A stretch of DNA of 6,386 nucleotides from the NCBI GenBank assembly GCA_049322755.1, contig JBMOQX010000032.1:1-6386 (forward strand), written 5' to 3'. A model generated the notes under the pieces. That model was not told the DNA's origin and did not search any database. It was given only the letters and a program-made list of their open reading frames with translations. Below, in pieces: positions 1-4,848 of the stretch. Both the position numbers and the translations under genes were made by a program. How positions within the stretch are numbered: position 1 is the stretch's first letter; the number at the start of each line of letters is the position of its first letter. Origin of the DNA: DATIUV01 sp049322755. Its GTDB lineage: Bacteria > Pseudomonadota > Gammaproteobacteria > Burkholderiales > UBA6910.

Positions 1-1
1 C

Positions 2-130
2 CCGGCCAAGGAGCTTTCGATCATCACCGACGAACTGCTGAAGTTCGAACTCTCCGGCCAGGTGCTGGCGGACCTCTCCAAGCCCGCCGACGGCGAACTG
101 GGCCAGTTCGGCCGCCTGGTGCTTATGTAG
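2..130 (+). CDS. 3' end of phage tail structural gene (partial)
   Basis: The frame is open from the window edge to TAG at 128-130, giving 42 residues that end in FGRLVLM. The stretch has strong G/C third-position bias like the phage genes after 3600. The final codons are ctg gtg ctt atg tag, and the last two and part of the third come from the inserted element. Across the insertion the host resumes as tgg tgc tgc tgt ga, so the native end was probably ctg gtg ctg ctg tga, which is LVLL then stop. The visible part has a helix-like acidic stretch (TDELLKFELSGQVLADL) but no family motif I can name. Its place directly before a tail assembly chaperone and a tape measure gene is where tailed phages usually put the major tail (tube) protein, or another tail protein. 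That role is inferred from position only. Confidence 0.6.
   Translation, partial: PAKELSIITDELLKFELSGQVLADLSKPADGELGQFGRLVLM
117..123. repeat. Left copy of the flanking direct repeat
   Basis: The sequence tggtgct occurs here and at 3578-3584, directly outside the two element ends. The seventh base (t123) may belong to the element terminus TTATGT, so the safe length is 6 bp, tggtgc. A 6-7 bp repeat fits the crossover (overlap) region of a tyrosine recombinase. A target duplication is the alternative reading. Confidence 0.7.
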
Positions 131-148
131 TTCAGGACATAAGCACGA
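117..148. repeat. Imperfect palindrome at the left element boundary
   Basis: Two 12-bp arms, tggtgcttatgt (117-128) and acataagcacga (137-148), are inverted copies with one mismatch, around an 8-bp centre (agttcagg). The central 8-bp arms, 121-128 and 137-144, are perfect. Together with TTATGT at 149-154 this gives a second ACATAA-6bp-TTATGT arrangement with spacer gcacga. It exists only at the left end. It may be part of the recombination site or the remnant of an earlier junction. Confidence 0.75.
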
Positions 149-233
149 TTATGTGGAGTTGATGGTTATGCATTGCGGGTCTCCTTTCGGGTTGAAGTTA
201 CAGGGGTAGCGGGATGGAGGAACTGCGCATAAA
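148..233. repeat. Left terminal inverted repeat of RIT element
   Basis: This 86-bp segment is the exact reverse complement of 3493-3578, with no mismatch found base by base. It contains TTATGT at 149-154, TTATGC at 166-171 and the inverted form GCATAA at 227-232, which are candidate recombinase-binding repeats. Its inner edge lies 42 bp from the stop codon of ritC. Read leftward (minus strand) it contains the same ribosome binding site and ATG (at 173-171) as the right copy. That frame runs 13 codons to a TGA at 134-132. Confidence 0.95.
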
Positions 234-255
234 AACGGTGCCGTCCCCAATCCCA

Positions 256-296
256 GACGACACCGCCAAGGACCTCTATCGTCGGAGCGTGTCGTC
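256..296 (-). terminator. Possible hairpin at the 3' end of ritC (weak)
   Basis: The 8-bp arms gacgacac (256-263) and gtgtcgtc (289-296) are perfect inverted repeats with a 25-base loop that contains the ritC stop codon (276-278). On the minus strand no T run follows, so this is not a standard intrinsic terminator. It could stabilise the mRNA end or be chance. I see no other terminator for the rit genes before the left inverted repeat. Confidence 0.25.
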
Positions 297-1298
297 AGTG
301 TTGGCGAACGCACTCGGATGCAGAGAAGCGATCAGCGCATCGGTAGCCTTGAAGCGTCCGGTACGCAGCGCCGGTGCCACGATGGATTCCAAGGCCTCCA
401 GCTTCACGGACGGATCGGCCCGCGTGTAGATCTCGGTGGTCCGGATGCTCGCGTGCCCCAGCCACAGCGAGACCTTGCGCAGATCCTTGGTCGCTTGCAG
501 CACCGTCAGCGCGCAGGTGTGGCGCAACACATGCGGCGATACCCGCTTCTGCGACAGCGACGGGCAGACAGTAACCGCGGATTTGACGTGCTTGCCGAGG
601 ATGTACTCGAAACCGGATCGCGTCATGGCCTCACCGCGTGCGTTGACAAACAGATGGGACGACGGAACACCTCCCCGCACCGCCAGCCAGGCGCGCACTG
701 CCCCTGCGGTCTGCTTCCACAGCGGCAGACAGCGCTCCTTGCGTCCTTTCCCCTCGACACGGATGCTGGCCTCCGGCTGCAGCCGCAGATCCGCCATCTT
801 CAGGCCGATGAGCTCGGAGACGCGTAAGCCCGCCGCAAAGCATAGGTGCAGCATGGCGCGATCACGGATACCTTCCCGGCTCGTGGGAACCGGCGCATCC
901 AAGATGGCTTGCATCTCTACTACCGTCAGATGCTTGACCAGCCTGCTCTCCGTCTTCTTGGCGGGGATGGCCAGCACACGCTGGATCTGATCGAGCGTCG
1001 CCGGCAGCCGGTATTGCATGAACTTCATGAACGACTTGATGGCCGCCAGGCGAACATTGCGGGAATTCGCCCCGTTGCTGCGACTGCGCTCGAGGTGAGA
1101 CAGGAAATCGGCCACCAGCGAGGCATCGATCTGTTCGAAGCACAGCTTCGCCGGTGTAGTCTTGAGCCGGTGTGCCGCAAATTCGAACAGCAACTTGAAG
1201 GCGTAGGCATAGGATTCGCACGTGTTGCGACTGGCATTGCGTTCCTCGATCAGACGTTGCCGCAGGAATGCGGTGATGTGGGGAGCAATCGGGGTCAT
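276..1298 (-). CDS. ritC: RitC: tyrosine recombinase, third gene of the RIT trio
   Basis: A 340-residue XerC/D-like tyrosine recombinase, the most Xer-like of the three. Residues about 5-98 look like the N-terminal SAM-like core-binding domain and about 118-300 like the catalytic domain. The catalytic set is complete: Arg159 in AAGLRVSEL, Lys184 in EGKGRKER, His256 and Arg259 in HVLRH, His282 in LGH, and the nucleophile Tyr291 in TTEIY. In this family the tyrosine attacks the DNA backbone and forms a 3'-phosphotyrosine link during strand exchange. A tail of about 45 residues follows the tyrosine and could mediate contacts between subunits. The start ATG overlaps the ritB stop as ATGA (1298-1295), with GGAG about 10 bases upstream, so it is translationally coupled to ritB. 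The letter follows operon order. The recombinase family is certain, the subgroup name slightly less so. Confidence 0.9.
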   Translation of the reverse strand: MTPIAPHITAFLRQRLIEERNASRNTCESYAYAFKLLFEFAAHRLKTTPAKLCFEQIDASLVADFLSHLERSRSNGANSRNVRLAAIKSFMKFMQYRLPATLDQIQRVLAIPAKKTESRLVKHLTVVEMQAILDAPVPTSREGIRDRAMLHLCFAAGLRVSELIGLKMADLRLQPEASIRVEGKGRKERCLPLWKQTAGAVRAWLAVRGGVPSSHLFVNARGEAMTRSGFEYILGKHVKSAVTVCPSLSQKRVSPHVLRHTCALTVLQATKDLRKVSLWLGHASIRTTEIYTRADPSVKLEALESIVAPALRTGRFKATDALIASLHPSAFANTDDTLRR

Positions 1299-2200
1299 GA
1301 CGCGTTCTCCACAAAGTGCTCGCTACAGGATGCAATGTCCCGCAGCAACTCCGGGGTCGCCTGCAGATACCAGTAGGTCGCCGCCGCGTCCACGTGCCCC
1401 AGGAAGGTGGACAGCGCCACCATGTGGCGGGCGATTCGCTCACGCCCGTCCGGGCAGGTCTGCAATGCCCTTACCGCGAAGGTGTGCCGCAGTGAATGGG
1501 GTGTGATGCGTGGCAGGCCAGCGCCTTGCGGCAGGCCGATGCGCTTGACCAATTCGCGGAACACGCCGTCTACGCATTCCCGGATCAACGGTGCGCCTCG
1601 CAAGGACACGAACACGTGGTCGTCCAAGGACGCGAGTGCCTGTCTTTGCAACAGATATCGATCGAGGGCGGTACGGGTACTGTCGTGCAGCGCCACCAGA
1701 CGGCTCTTGCGAAACTTGGTATTGCGGATAAGCAGGCCGTCGGAGGTGATGTCCGACGAACGCAGCCGGATGGCCTCCGAGATCCGCAATCCGGTGCAGG
1801 CGAGCAGGCCGAACAAGGTGCTGTAGGTTGCCCCTTGCAGTGGATTCTTGCCGTAACACCTTGCCGCCTGCAGCAGTCGCGCTATCTCTTCCGGGCTCAG
1901 GATGTAGGGTGTCCGCCTCGGCCATCGCTCACCACCGAATGCCGGCGGCGGCACCTCGTGTCGCGGGTCGTCCAAGCGGGCATGGCGGGCAAACCGGATG
2001 ACGGTCCAAAGACGGTGGGCACGCTGCGGTATTTTTGCCGCCAGTCCAGCCCACTCGATGGCGGAGTTGGCGCGCACGTAGTGCTCGCCTCTGGTATCAG
2101 CGTAAGCGGCGAAGCTGCACAACAGTCCGGCCTGGGCCTCGAATTTGAAGCCAGCCGCCCGGCGTGCCCTGATGTAGTTCTGTACGGTCTGGCTCAGCAT
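1295..2200 (-). CDS. ritB: RitB: tyrosine recombinase, second gene of the RIT trio
   Basis: A 301-residue tyrosine recombinase. A short N-terminal domain (about 1-85) precedes the catalytic domain (about 97-290). The catalytic residues are Arg139 in CTGLRISEA, Lys162 in NTKFRKSR, His235 and Arg238 in HSLRH, His269 in LGH, and Tyr278. Tyr278 is nine residues after the LGH histidine, the usual spacing, whereas Tyr276 is not at that spacing. The chosen ATG (2200) overlaps the ritA stop as ATGCTGA (2200-2194) and has GGAGG upstream at a normal distance. The frame stays open far upstream, to 3070, but that part lies under ritA and is a shadow. The tight overlaps imply the three proteins are made together from one mRNA, fitting a mixed recombinase complex. 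That complex is inferred, not shown. Confidence 0.9.
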   Translation of the reverse strand: MLSQTVQNYIRARRAAGFKFEAQAGLLCSFAAYADTRGEHYVRANSAIEWAGLAAKIPQRAHRLWTVIRFARHARLDDPRHEVPPPAFGGERWPRRTPYILSPEEIARLLQAARCYGKNPLQGATYSTLFGLLACTGLRISEAIRLRSSDITSDGLLIRNTKFRKSRLVALHDSTRTALDRYLLQRQALASLDDHVFVSLRGAPLIRECVDGVFRELVKRIGLPQGAGLPRITPHSLRHTFAVRALQTCPDGRERIARHMVALSTFLGHVDAAATYWYLQATPELLRDIASCSEHFVENAS

Positions 2201-3441
2201 GGCACCACCTCCGGCCACGGTTGCGCCAGTTCGCGCAAGGCAATGACATCGACCTTGGCGTAGATCTGCGTGCTGACCACGGACTGGTGCCTCAGCACGG
2301 TTGCGATCTCCTGCAGGCTCGCTCCCTGCCGCAGCATGGACGAGGCCGCCGAGTGCCGCAGCACGTGTGCCGCCCCACGCGCTTTCGCGTCGACTCCGGC
2401 CCGTCGCAGCGCCAGCTTGGCGACATCGGAGACGCCGCGCGCATCCCGGAACGGCCGAAACGGGGCGATTGCCCGCACGAAGACGCAATCGGAGGTGGTC
2501 GGCGGGCGACCGTGCAACAGATAGTCCACGATGCCGTCGCCCACCTCCTGTGTCAGCGGCAGCAGGGTTTGCCGCCGGTTCTTGCCACATACGCTGAGGG
2601 TGGCCGCACACCAGTCGATGTCGGCAAGACGCAGTTGCACCACGTCGCCCGCGCGCAGTCCCATCCGCGCCAACAGCAACAGAATGGCCCGGTCTCGTTT
2701 GCCGACCGGCGTTCGGGCATCCGGGCTGGCCAGGACGCGCTCGACCTCTTCCGGCCGCAAGTAGCGCGGCAGCGTAGACAGACGCCAGTAGGCAATGTTC
2801 GGGATTGCCTCTTCCAGACCGGTTGGGCATTGACCTTCGGCAACCAGGAAGCGGATGAACTGGCGCAGAGCCGTCGTCGTTGACTTCACCACGGCGTTCC
2901 CGCCATTGCGCCCCAATTCGAGAGTGAAACGCCGCAGGTAAGCAACATCGAGCTTGCTCGGCGCATCGCCCAGATCCGCAAGCAGATGACGCAGACGATG
3001 GCGGTAGTCGCGCAGGGTGCGTTCGGAGATGCCTCGGTGCTCGTGCATCCAGCGACAGAAACACTCCCACAGAACGGAGGTAACAGCATTCTCAGTGTCG
3101 TGACGCGCAGTGCCCAGCGCCCACCCCTCGAGGTAGGCCGTAAAGGCACGGACGCCACGCAAGAGTTTGTCGCGGTGCATTCCGGCAAAGCCGGCACAGT
3201 GACACCGTTGTAGATGCCGAATGAACTGGCCCATGACGGCGGGTCCGATCTCGCTGGGCGCTACCCCGCTTCGGTCAAGCCAGTACAGCAGGTGCGCCGC
3301 CGCACGCAGGTGCCGACTTCCCTGACTGTGGGAATAGCCGCACTGGCTCAGATGGTCGGCAAAGCCGTCAAGCAATTCGATGCCTGGATTGCTGCGCAAG
3401 CGAGCAATCTGCGGCGGCCAATGAAAGAAATGTTCGAGCAT
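2194..3441 (-). CDS. ritA: RitA: tyrosine recombinase, first gene of the RIT trio
   Basis: A 415-residue tyrosine recombinase, the longest of the three. An extra N-terminal region (about 1-115) precedes a core-binding domain (about 120-205) and a catalytic domain (about 230-400). Using the 415-residue numbering, the catalytic residues are Arg263 in MGLRAGDVV, Lys287 in CGKNRRQ, His359 and Arg362 in HVLRH, His385 in LRHQS (replacing the usual LGH), and Tyr394 in STQIY. I chose ATG 3441 because AAAGGAG (3449-3455) lies 7 bases upstream. The frame extends to 3489, but that start has no site. The first codon lies about 50 bp inside the right inverted repeat, so expression probably starts from there. 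The gene is antisense to the phage operon, and phage late transcription would run against it. Confidence 0.9.
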   Translation of the reverse strand: MLEHFFHWPPQIARLRSNPGIELLDGFADHLSQCGYSHSQGSRHLRAAAHLLYWLDRSGVAPSEIGPAVMGQFIRHLQRCHCAGFAGMHRDKLLRGVRAFTAYLEGWALGTARHDTENAVTSVLWECFCRWMHEHRGISERTLRDYRHRLRHLLADLGDAPSKLDVAYLRRFTLELGRNGGNAVVKSTTTALRQFIRFLVAEGQCPTGLEEAIPNIAYWRLSTLPRYLRPEEVERVLASPDARTPVGKRDRAILLLLARMGLRAGDVVQLRLADIDWCAATLSVCGKNRRQTLLPLTQEVGDGIVDYLLHGRPPTTSDCVFVRAIAPFRPFRDARGVSDVAKLALRRAGVDAKARGAAHVLRHSAASSMLRQGASLQEIATVLRHQSVVSTQIYAKVDVIALRELAQPWPEVVPC

Positions 3442-3448
3442 TGCGCTT

Positions 3449-3455
3449 CTCCTTT
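3449..3455 (-). promoter_or_regulatory. Ribosome binding site that fixes the ritA start
   Basis: AAAGGAG on the minus strand, 7 bases before ATG 3441. The whole 17-base initiation stretch differs at only two positions from the one in the right inverted repeat facing the other way (3539-3555). The rest of the leader, 3456-3492, shows no clear promoter. Confidence 0.75.
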
Positions 3456-3492
3456 GGAATCCCCCGTCCGAAGGGCCGAGCGGTTCCACAGG

Positions 3493-3578
3493 TTTATGCG
3501 CAGTTCCTCCATCCCGCTACCCCTGTAACTTCAACCCGAAAGGAGACCCGCAATGCATAACCATCAACTCCACATAAT
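3493..3578. repeat. Right terminal inverted repeat of RIT element
   Basis: Exact 86-bp inverted copy of 148-233. It carries TTATGC at 3494-3499, GCATAA at 3555-3560 and ACATAA at 3572-3577. The terminal base (t3578) probably belongs to the flanking direct repeat and matches by chance, which would leave 85 bp as the true repeat. It lies upstream of ritA, so the ritA promoter probably lies in it or in 3442-3492. I see no convincing -35/-10 pair in either. Read rightward it holds AAAGGAG at 3539-3545 and an ATG at 3553. Confidence 0.95.
3539..3545 (+). promoter_or_regulatory. Outward-facing ribosome binding site in the right inverted repeat
   Basis: AAAGGAG followed by 7 bases and ATG (3553-3555), pointing out of the element into the phage operon. 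The same site faces outward to the left in the other repeat copy. Confidence 0.5.
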
Positions 3579-3591
3579 GGTGCTGCTGTGA
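3553..3591 (+). CDS. 12-codon reading frame spanning the right element-host junction
   Basis: ATG 3553 with a well-spaced AAAGGAG opens a frame encoding MHNHQLHIMVLL, ending at TGA 3589-3591. The first eight codons lie wholly in the inverted repeat, the ninth spans its end, and the last three residues are the reconstructed native end of the upstream gene, read in the original frame. The stop overlaps the chaperone's first possible start (GTG 3588) and sits next to AAGGAGG 3591-3597. Its likely job, if translated, is to bring ribosomes to the chaperone start rather than to make a useful peptide. No homology claim is made. A frame this short can arise by chance, but the site, frame and stop position together are striking. 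Confidence 0.4.
   Translation: MHNHQLHIMVLL
3578..3584. repeat. Right copy of the flanking direct repeat
   Basis: Second copy of tggtgct, directly after the right terminal ACATAA (3572-3577). Deleting one copy together with the element rejoins ctg gtg ctg ctg tga and restores a normal gene end followed by AAGGAGG. This supports the assigned insertion point. Confidence 0.7.
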
Positions 3592-3620
3592 AGGAGGGTG
3601 CGATGAAGGAGGGTGCGATG
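3591..3620. repeat. Tandem 15-bp duplication of ribosome binding site plus ATG
   Basis: Two exact copies of aaggagggtgcgatg lie head to tail at 3591-3605 and 3606-3620. Each has AAGGAGG, 5 bases, then ATG. The unit is a multiple of three, so both ATGs (3603 and 3618) are in the same frame and give products differing by five residues (MKEGA). Deleting one unit leaves a simple single start. Confidence 0.95.
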
Positions 3621-4046
3621 ACCCCAGGCAGCGACGACTTCACGACCTTCCCGCCCGTGCCCCAGGTGGTCACGGTGGCCGGCACCGCGCTGGAACTCAC
3701 GCCGATCCGGCTGGGCGAGTTACCCCGGATCCTCGCCGCGGTGCGGCCCATCGCCGCCGACCTCTCGGCCGAGCCGGATTGGCTCGCGCTGCTCGCCCGG
3801 CACGGCGAGGCGGTGCTGGAGCTGCTCGCGCTCGCCACCCGGCGCGAGCGCGCCTGGATCGAGGGGCTGGCGCTCGACGAGGCCGTCACCCTGGCCGCCG
3901 CCGTGTTCGAGGTGAACGCGGATTTTTTCGTGCGGCGGGTGGCGCCGAGCATCGCGCAGGTGGGCGAGCGGCTGGCGCCGATCCTCTCGGCTGGGACGAT
4001 GCCGTCGCCCGGCTCGTCGCCTGCGGTCACCGCCCCGCCGAGGTGA
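3603..4046 (+). CDS. Phage tail assembly chaperone, unshifted product
   Basis: A 147-residue protein, or 142 if started at ATG 3618. It is mostly helical and acidic in its middle part. The region EVNADFF followed by a Pro/Ser/Ala-rich tail (TMPSPGSSPAVTAPPR) resembles the short tail assembly chaperones encoded just before tape measure genes in many tailed phages. Such chaperones coat the tape measure protein during tail tube assembly and are absent from the finished tail. A T TTT TTC slippery site at 3923-3929 and a second open frame through to 4210 support the usual two-product arrangement. The assignment rests on position, frameshift layout and general sequence character, not on a detected domain. 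The start is ambiguous: GTG 3588 is possible, but ATG 3603 and 3618 each have AAGGAGG 5 bases upstream. Confidence 0.7.
   Translation: MKEGAMTPGSDDFTTFPPVPQVVTVAGTALELTPIRLGELPRILAAVRPIAADLSAEPDWLALLARHGEAVLELLALATRRERAWIEGLALDEAVTLAAAVFEVNADFFVRRVAPSIAQVGERLAPILSAGTMPSPGSSPAVTAPPR
3923..3929 (+). other. Candidate -1 ribosomal frameshift site T TTT TTC
   Basis: In the chaperone frame the codons are gat ttt ttc, so the heptamer fits X XXY YYZ exactly. A six-T run stands out in such a GC-rich gene, where TTC is preferred over TTT. A -1 slip continues at cgt 3929 in the frame open to 4210. Two copies of ggcgcc lie downstream, within about 50 bases, and could pair into a stimulating stem. Confidence 0.6.
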
Positions 4047-4210
4047 TGGGCTACACGCTCACGCAAGTGCGCGGCTTGCTGGCCGCCCACGAGCGACAGG
4101 AGCGCCGGCAGAACGCCTTGCGGCTGGCCTTGCACGCGGTGGCGGCCCAGGGCGACCGGGCGGCCATCGAGCGGCTGCAGCGCGACTTGTGGGAGGACGT
4201 GCGGCCATGA
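3929..4210 (+). CDS. Frameshift extension of the tail assembly chaperone
   Basis: This frame, -1 to the chaperone, adds 93 residues and would give a 202-residue fusion if the slip occurs at 3923-3929. The first 21 residues are Gly/Ala/Arg-rich and look like a linker. From Trp at 3992 onward the sequence is well-formed: WDDAVARLVACGHRPAEVM, then GYTLTQVRGLLAAHE and a charged helix to DVRP. G/C third-position bias moves from the first frame to this one near 3990, so the second part is truly coding. An internal ATG at 4046 overlaps the chaperone stop (TGATG) and could start a separate 54-residue protein, but that would leave out the coding-looking WDDAVARL part. In related phages the long chaperone form is thought to bind the tape measure protein with one part and the tube protein with the other. 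Confidence 0.6.
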   Translation, partial: RAAGGAEHRAGGRAAGADPLGWDDAVARLVACGHRPAEVMGYTLTQVRGLLAAHERQERRQNALRLALHAVAAQGDRAAIERLQRDLWEDVRP

Positions 4211-4848
4211 AACTGACGCTGGCCACCTCCGGACTGCTCGATCCAAGGAAGCTCTCGGCCTGGAGCGCCGAACGCCGGCGGGCGATCCATGCCGCCGTCG
4301 CCAAAGGGATGGCCTCGGGCGGCCGTGACGTGCGCGAGGCCGCCCGCGCCCAGATGCGCAGCGCCTTCCAGGTCCGGCGTGCGAGCTTCGTCGCCTCGCT
4401 GCAGGCCAAGGTGTTCGACCGCAAGCCCGATCGCCTGCCCGCGCTGTGGGTGGGCAGCCGCATTGCCTGGCTGGGCATCCACACCCAGGGTGGCACGGTC
4501 GCGGGCCGGATGCTGATCCCGCTGCTACCGGGACGGATCGGCCCCAAGCGCTTCCGTCAGGTCATCGACGGCCTGATGCGCTCGGGCAACGCCTTCTTCG
4601 TCGAGAAGAACGGCCGCGTGCTGCTGATGGCCGAGAACCTCCGCGAGAACGCCGCGCAGCTTGGCCGCTTCAAGCGTGCCGAGCGCGAGCGCAGCGGCGT
4701 CAAGCGCCTGCAGCGCGGCCAGGAGATCCCCATCGCCGTGTTGGTGCGGCGGGTGGAGTTGAAGCGCCGGTTCGATCTCGCAGCAGGCGTGCAAGGCGCC
4801 TTGCCCAAGCTCGCTGCCGCGATCGGGCGTGAATTGGACAAACTCTAA
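4207..4848 (+). CDS. Phage tail/neck-region protein of unknown function
   Basis: 213 residues from ATG 4207, which overlaps the preceding stop as ATGA and has GGGAGG about 10 bases upstream. The frame extends to GTG 4189 without a better site. The protein is basic, with a helical N-terminal third (about 17-55, rich in Arg and Ala). A middle region with β-like stretches follows: GSRIAWLGIHTQGGTVAGR (about 83-101), then RMLIPLLPG and GNAFFVEKNGRVLLMAEN (about 127-144). The C-terminus is again basic. There is no signal peptide or membrane segment. It recalls small phage proteins found between chaperone and tape measure genes (DUF6441-like, or distantly minor tail protein Z / HK97 gp10-like tail completion proteins), but I cannot confirm any of these by eye. 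A role in tail assembly or completion is inferred from position. Confidence 0.6.
   Translation: MKLTLATSGLLDPRKLSAWSAERRRAIHAAVAKGMASGGRDVREAARAQMRSAFQVRRASFVASLQAKVFDRKPDRLPALWVGSRIAWLGIHTQGGTVAGRMLIPLLPGRIGPKRFRQVIDGLMRSGNAFFVEKNGRVLLMAENLRENAAQLGRFKRAERERSGVKRLQRGQEIPIAVLVRRVELKRRFDLAAGVQGALPKLAAAIGRELDKL

Larger units (their letters stand above)
123..3577 (-). mobile_element. RIT element (three tyrosine recombinases, perfect terminal inverted repeats)
   Basis: Three overlapping tyrosine recombinase genes fill the minus strand between perfect 86-bp inverted repeats. This is the known organisation of RIT (recombinase in trio) elements. No cargo gene is present. I place the outer ends at TTATGT (123-128) and ACATAA (3572-3577), because these are inverted copies of each other and each abuts one copy of the direct repeat tggtgc. 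The left end carries about 26 bp (123-148) outside the inverted repeat that the right end lacks. The element sits antisense inside a phage tail operon, at the very end of one gene. The three genes and both repeats are intact, so it looks recent and possibly active. Which recombinase does which step is not known from the sequence. Confidence 0.9.

Noticed and set aside
318..2263. Plus-strand open frames across the rit genes (up to 255 codons)
   Set aside because: They are antisense shadows of three recombinases with complete catalytic motifs, and their products show no recognisable domain or good start site.
2201..3070. Upstream extension of the ritB frame to give a 591-residue protein
   Set aside because: It lies under ritA in another frame, has Arg/Gly/Ala-rich shadow content, and ATG 2200 has a ribosome binding site and the expected overlap with the ritA stop.
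123..3577. Integron, Tn554-type transposon or integrating conjugative element
   Set aside because: There are no gene cassettes, attC-like sites, TnpC-like third gene, resistance or transfer genes. All three genes are tyrosine recombinases and the ends are long inverted repeats, which fits RIT better.
3493..3578. Promoter within the inverted repeats, in either direction
   Set aside because: The best candidates, such as CATAAA inward or TAACTT outward, lack a convincing partner hexamer, so I do not call one.
3494..4246. Minus-strand frame of 250 codons across the right inverted repeat and chaperone gene
   Set aside because: It crosses the element boundary, opposes the phage genes and has Ala/Ser/Arg-rich shadow composition.
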